Below are positions 31,444 to 33,078 of a DNA stretch of 33,078 nt, in pieces. The notes under the pieces are model-generated. The model did no database searches. It worked only from the letters and a program-made list of their open reading frames with translations, and was not told the DNA's origin. The position numbers and the translations under genes are program-made. How positions within the stretch are numbered: position 1 is the first letter of the stretch; every line of letters begins with the position of its first letter. Location of the stretch: NCBI RefSeq assembly GCF_001039355.2, contig NW_019773932.1, positions 1 to 33,078 of the forward strand, read 5' to 3'. The DNA comes from Lingula anatina (Eukaryota > Brachiopoda > Lingulata > Lingulida > Lingulidae).

Positions 31444-33028
31444 ATGCAGGCATCGGCGATGATAGGTGTTTTGGCTTTCTGGCTGTTTACAATGACAGTT
31501 GCAGATCAGAGAGGGGAGGAGGAGTACAACATTACGTCTAGAGATGCACCCGAGGCACAGGCAAGGAAAAAAGGGGACCACAGAACCATTCGAAAAAAGT
31601 TGCAAGATGCTGGTGTATTGAGAGTGTCAGAAGAACAAGACTTAGGCAAGTAGAATAGTTGATTAACTGCACAAAATGTGGAGTCTTTGATTTTGAAATG
31701 CGAGGCGTTTTCCCACAACATAATGGAAGAAATTTATAATAAACTTCCCACATTGCTCATGCTCTATTTGTTAAATTACACCGATTTTTCTGTCAATGTA
31801 CCAGTATGAAGAAAAGGCAACTTATAGATTTGTTCATTTGATTGTTGATGTATTTAACACTTGACAATTAAAATGTTTCATAATATATAATACGTTTTAT
31901 CAAATGTAGTGAAAATAAATTCACAGCAAGATAGTTTGATTAATACACGCCACGAAGAAATCTTACTTGACAAATATTATTTGATCAGTTACCGTGCACT
32001 TTGAACTAAAGATCATTATAAGTGACCAAAAAGAGGCTTATATATCACTGAGTGATTATAAAAACGCACCCAAACTAAAGTGCAAAGGAGTGTTTTAACA
32101 ATGGTGGCTGATTCATTCTTATTCATAACTCCCTCAGTGCCATTTATTGAGTACATGAACGGTTCTGTGTCAGGACAATACATTGCTCGACTACTGCCTG
32201 GTGCAAACTACGGTCGAAGTAAGTAAACGTATCAAACTACATCCTTTGCCAATGAAATTGAATCCTTTTGGCCCTACGTGTACCAGTCACTTTAATAATT
32301 AGATCTGAATGTATATTTAATTTTACTGGATCGCAGGGCAGCGGGAGAGGACATTAAGGTCGTCTAGTATTTGTGGTTGTGGTGGTCAATTCAAACCAAA
32401 CGCCGTTGACGCTGAGACGCTGCAAGCAAGCACCAATGGAAAAAAAGCAATGAAGTTGAACCAAGATTGTTCTGAATCTTTTGCTTTTTGTTGCGTAAAC
32501 AATATTCAGGAAAATTTGGGGTATATTTTTTTGGCTGATGGGAAGTACAGCTCTTTCATTTCGAATCTTAGCAGGGGCACTTTTCCAGCTCACACATTGT
32601 GCTTTATGACCTCCCCATGACCAAGAAGGTTATGTTTTTTTTGCTTTTGTTAGTTTGGTAGTTTGTTCGCAACTTAACGCGTGGACGAGTTTTGATTAGA
32701 TAATCAGGATAGGTCAAAATGGGCTAACTTTAAAGTGACAAGATTTTGGTGATGGTCCATCTTTTAACTAATGGTTCATTATTAGTTGATTATTAGTCCT
32801 TGCAAAGTTCAGTTTTCTCTGGGTGCATTTTGCAGTTTTTTCTAATGATAAGGGCTTAGGTTCCGGTCCATCTCTGCTTTCTTGTAGCCTTAAATGGATT
32901 TATTACGTAAACCATTTACAAGGAACATAATTTTATTTATCTAGTCCGTAGAATCATCAAAGGAGCTGGACGAAGACAACAAGTTAAGTTTGATAAAGAC
33001 AAGGATTTCGTCATTTTGCGAAAAATAA
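31444..33028 (+). CDS. Proteinase K-like subtilase, 5' part (exons 1-3), cut by window end
   Basis: Exons 31444-31645, 32138-32218 and 32945-33028 match exons 1-3 of the intact paralogue in sequence, length and phase. Exon 2 is 3 nt shorter, so one residue is missing before S-G-Q-Y-I-A. Exon 1 encodes a signal peptide (FWLFTMTVA core) followed by a charged linker. Exons 2-3 encode the first part of the I9 prodomain. No stop or frameshift appears in the visible part. The catalytic exons would lie beyond the right edge, so activity cannot be judged. The donor after exon 1 is GC (AG/GCAAGT), as in the other copies. Exon 3 ends in a GTAAAA donor at 33029. Confidence 0.82.
32618..32800. repeat. 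Dispersed repeat in intron 2 of unit 3
   Basis: Third copy, beginning AAGAAGGTTATGTTTTTTTTG, in the same intron. Confidence 0.4.
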
Positions 33029-33078
33029 GTAAAAGGTTGGATACAACGCATTTTAACCGTTTGTTTTCATTCGTCCTT

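Overview
The window is eukaryotic nuclear DNA from an invertebrate. Exons are split by introns with GT/AG (and GC/AG) boundaries, there is a polyadenylation signal after each complete gene, the intergenic DNA is AT-rich and full of repeats, and one run of 191 N marks an assembly gap. An echinoderm or another marine deuterostome or lophotrochozoan fits the repeat types (L2/CR1-like LINE, F-type env retroelement, YqaJ/THAP DNA elements, frequent 'TAGGCCTA'-like words). This is a weak, impression-level assignment.

The backbone is a tandem array of paralogous secreted subtilases of the proteinase K type (S8A with an I9 prodomain), all on the + strand. Exon 1 recurs at 3436, 12398, 22781 and 31444, so the period is about 8.7-10.4 kb. 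Each unit has a conserved 5' intergenic block (about 350-710, 7870-8210, 19300-19633, 28155-28515), then 2.5-4 kb of variable spacer, then up to six coding exons. Unit 0 keeps only the start of exon 1, which is cut at about 3526. Unit 1 (12398-16235) has all six exons but carries an in-frame stop in exon 4 and has lost the oxyanion-hole Asn, so it is probably a pseudogene. Unit 2 (22781-26736) is complete and looks functional, with a predicted 470 residues. Unit 3 (from 31444) runs off the right edge after exon 3.

Mobile elements explain most differences between units. They are: an LTR-like segment (2105-2816); an env-bearing LTR-retroelement remnant on the - strand (about 3527-7600) holding a 667-codon ORF like baculovirus F / errantivirus Env; a LINE with a 5' inversion (about 10405-11440); a DNA element with 21-bp terminal inverted repeats, YqaJ-nuclease fragments and a THAP domain (16835-18758); a second element with inverted ends and a broken SAP-like exon, interrupted by the gap (20475-22262); a small MITE in intron 5 of unit 1; a minisatellite; and several microsatellites.

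The proteases would be made as secreted zymogens: signal peptide, I9 prodomain in exons 2-4, catalytic domain in exons 5-6. A conserved donor-like site in the 5' block and an acceptor-like site 3-4 nt before each ATG suggest an untranslated first exon. I found no tRNA, rRNA, CRISPR or prokaryotic feature.
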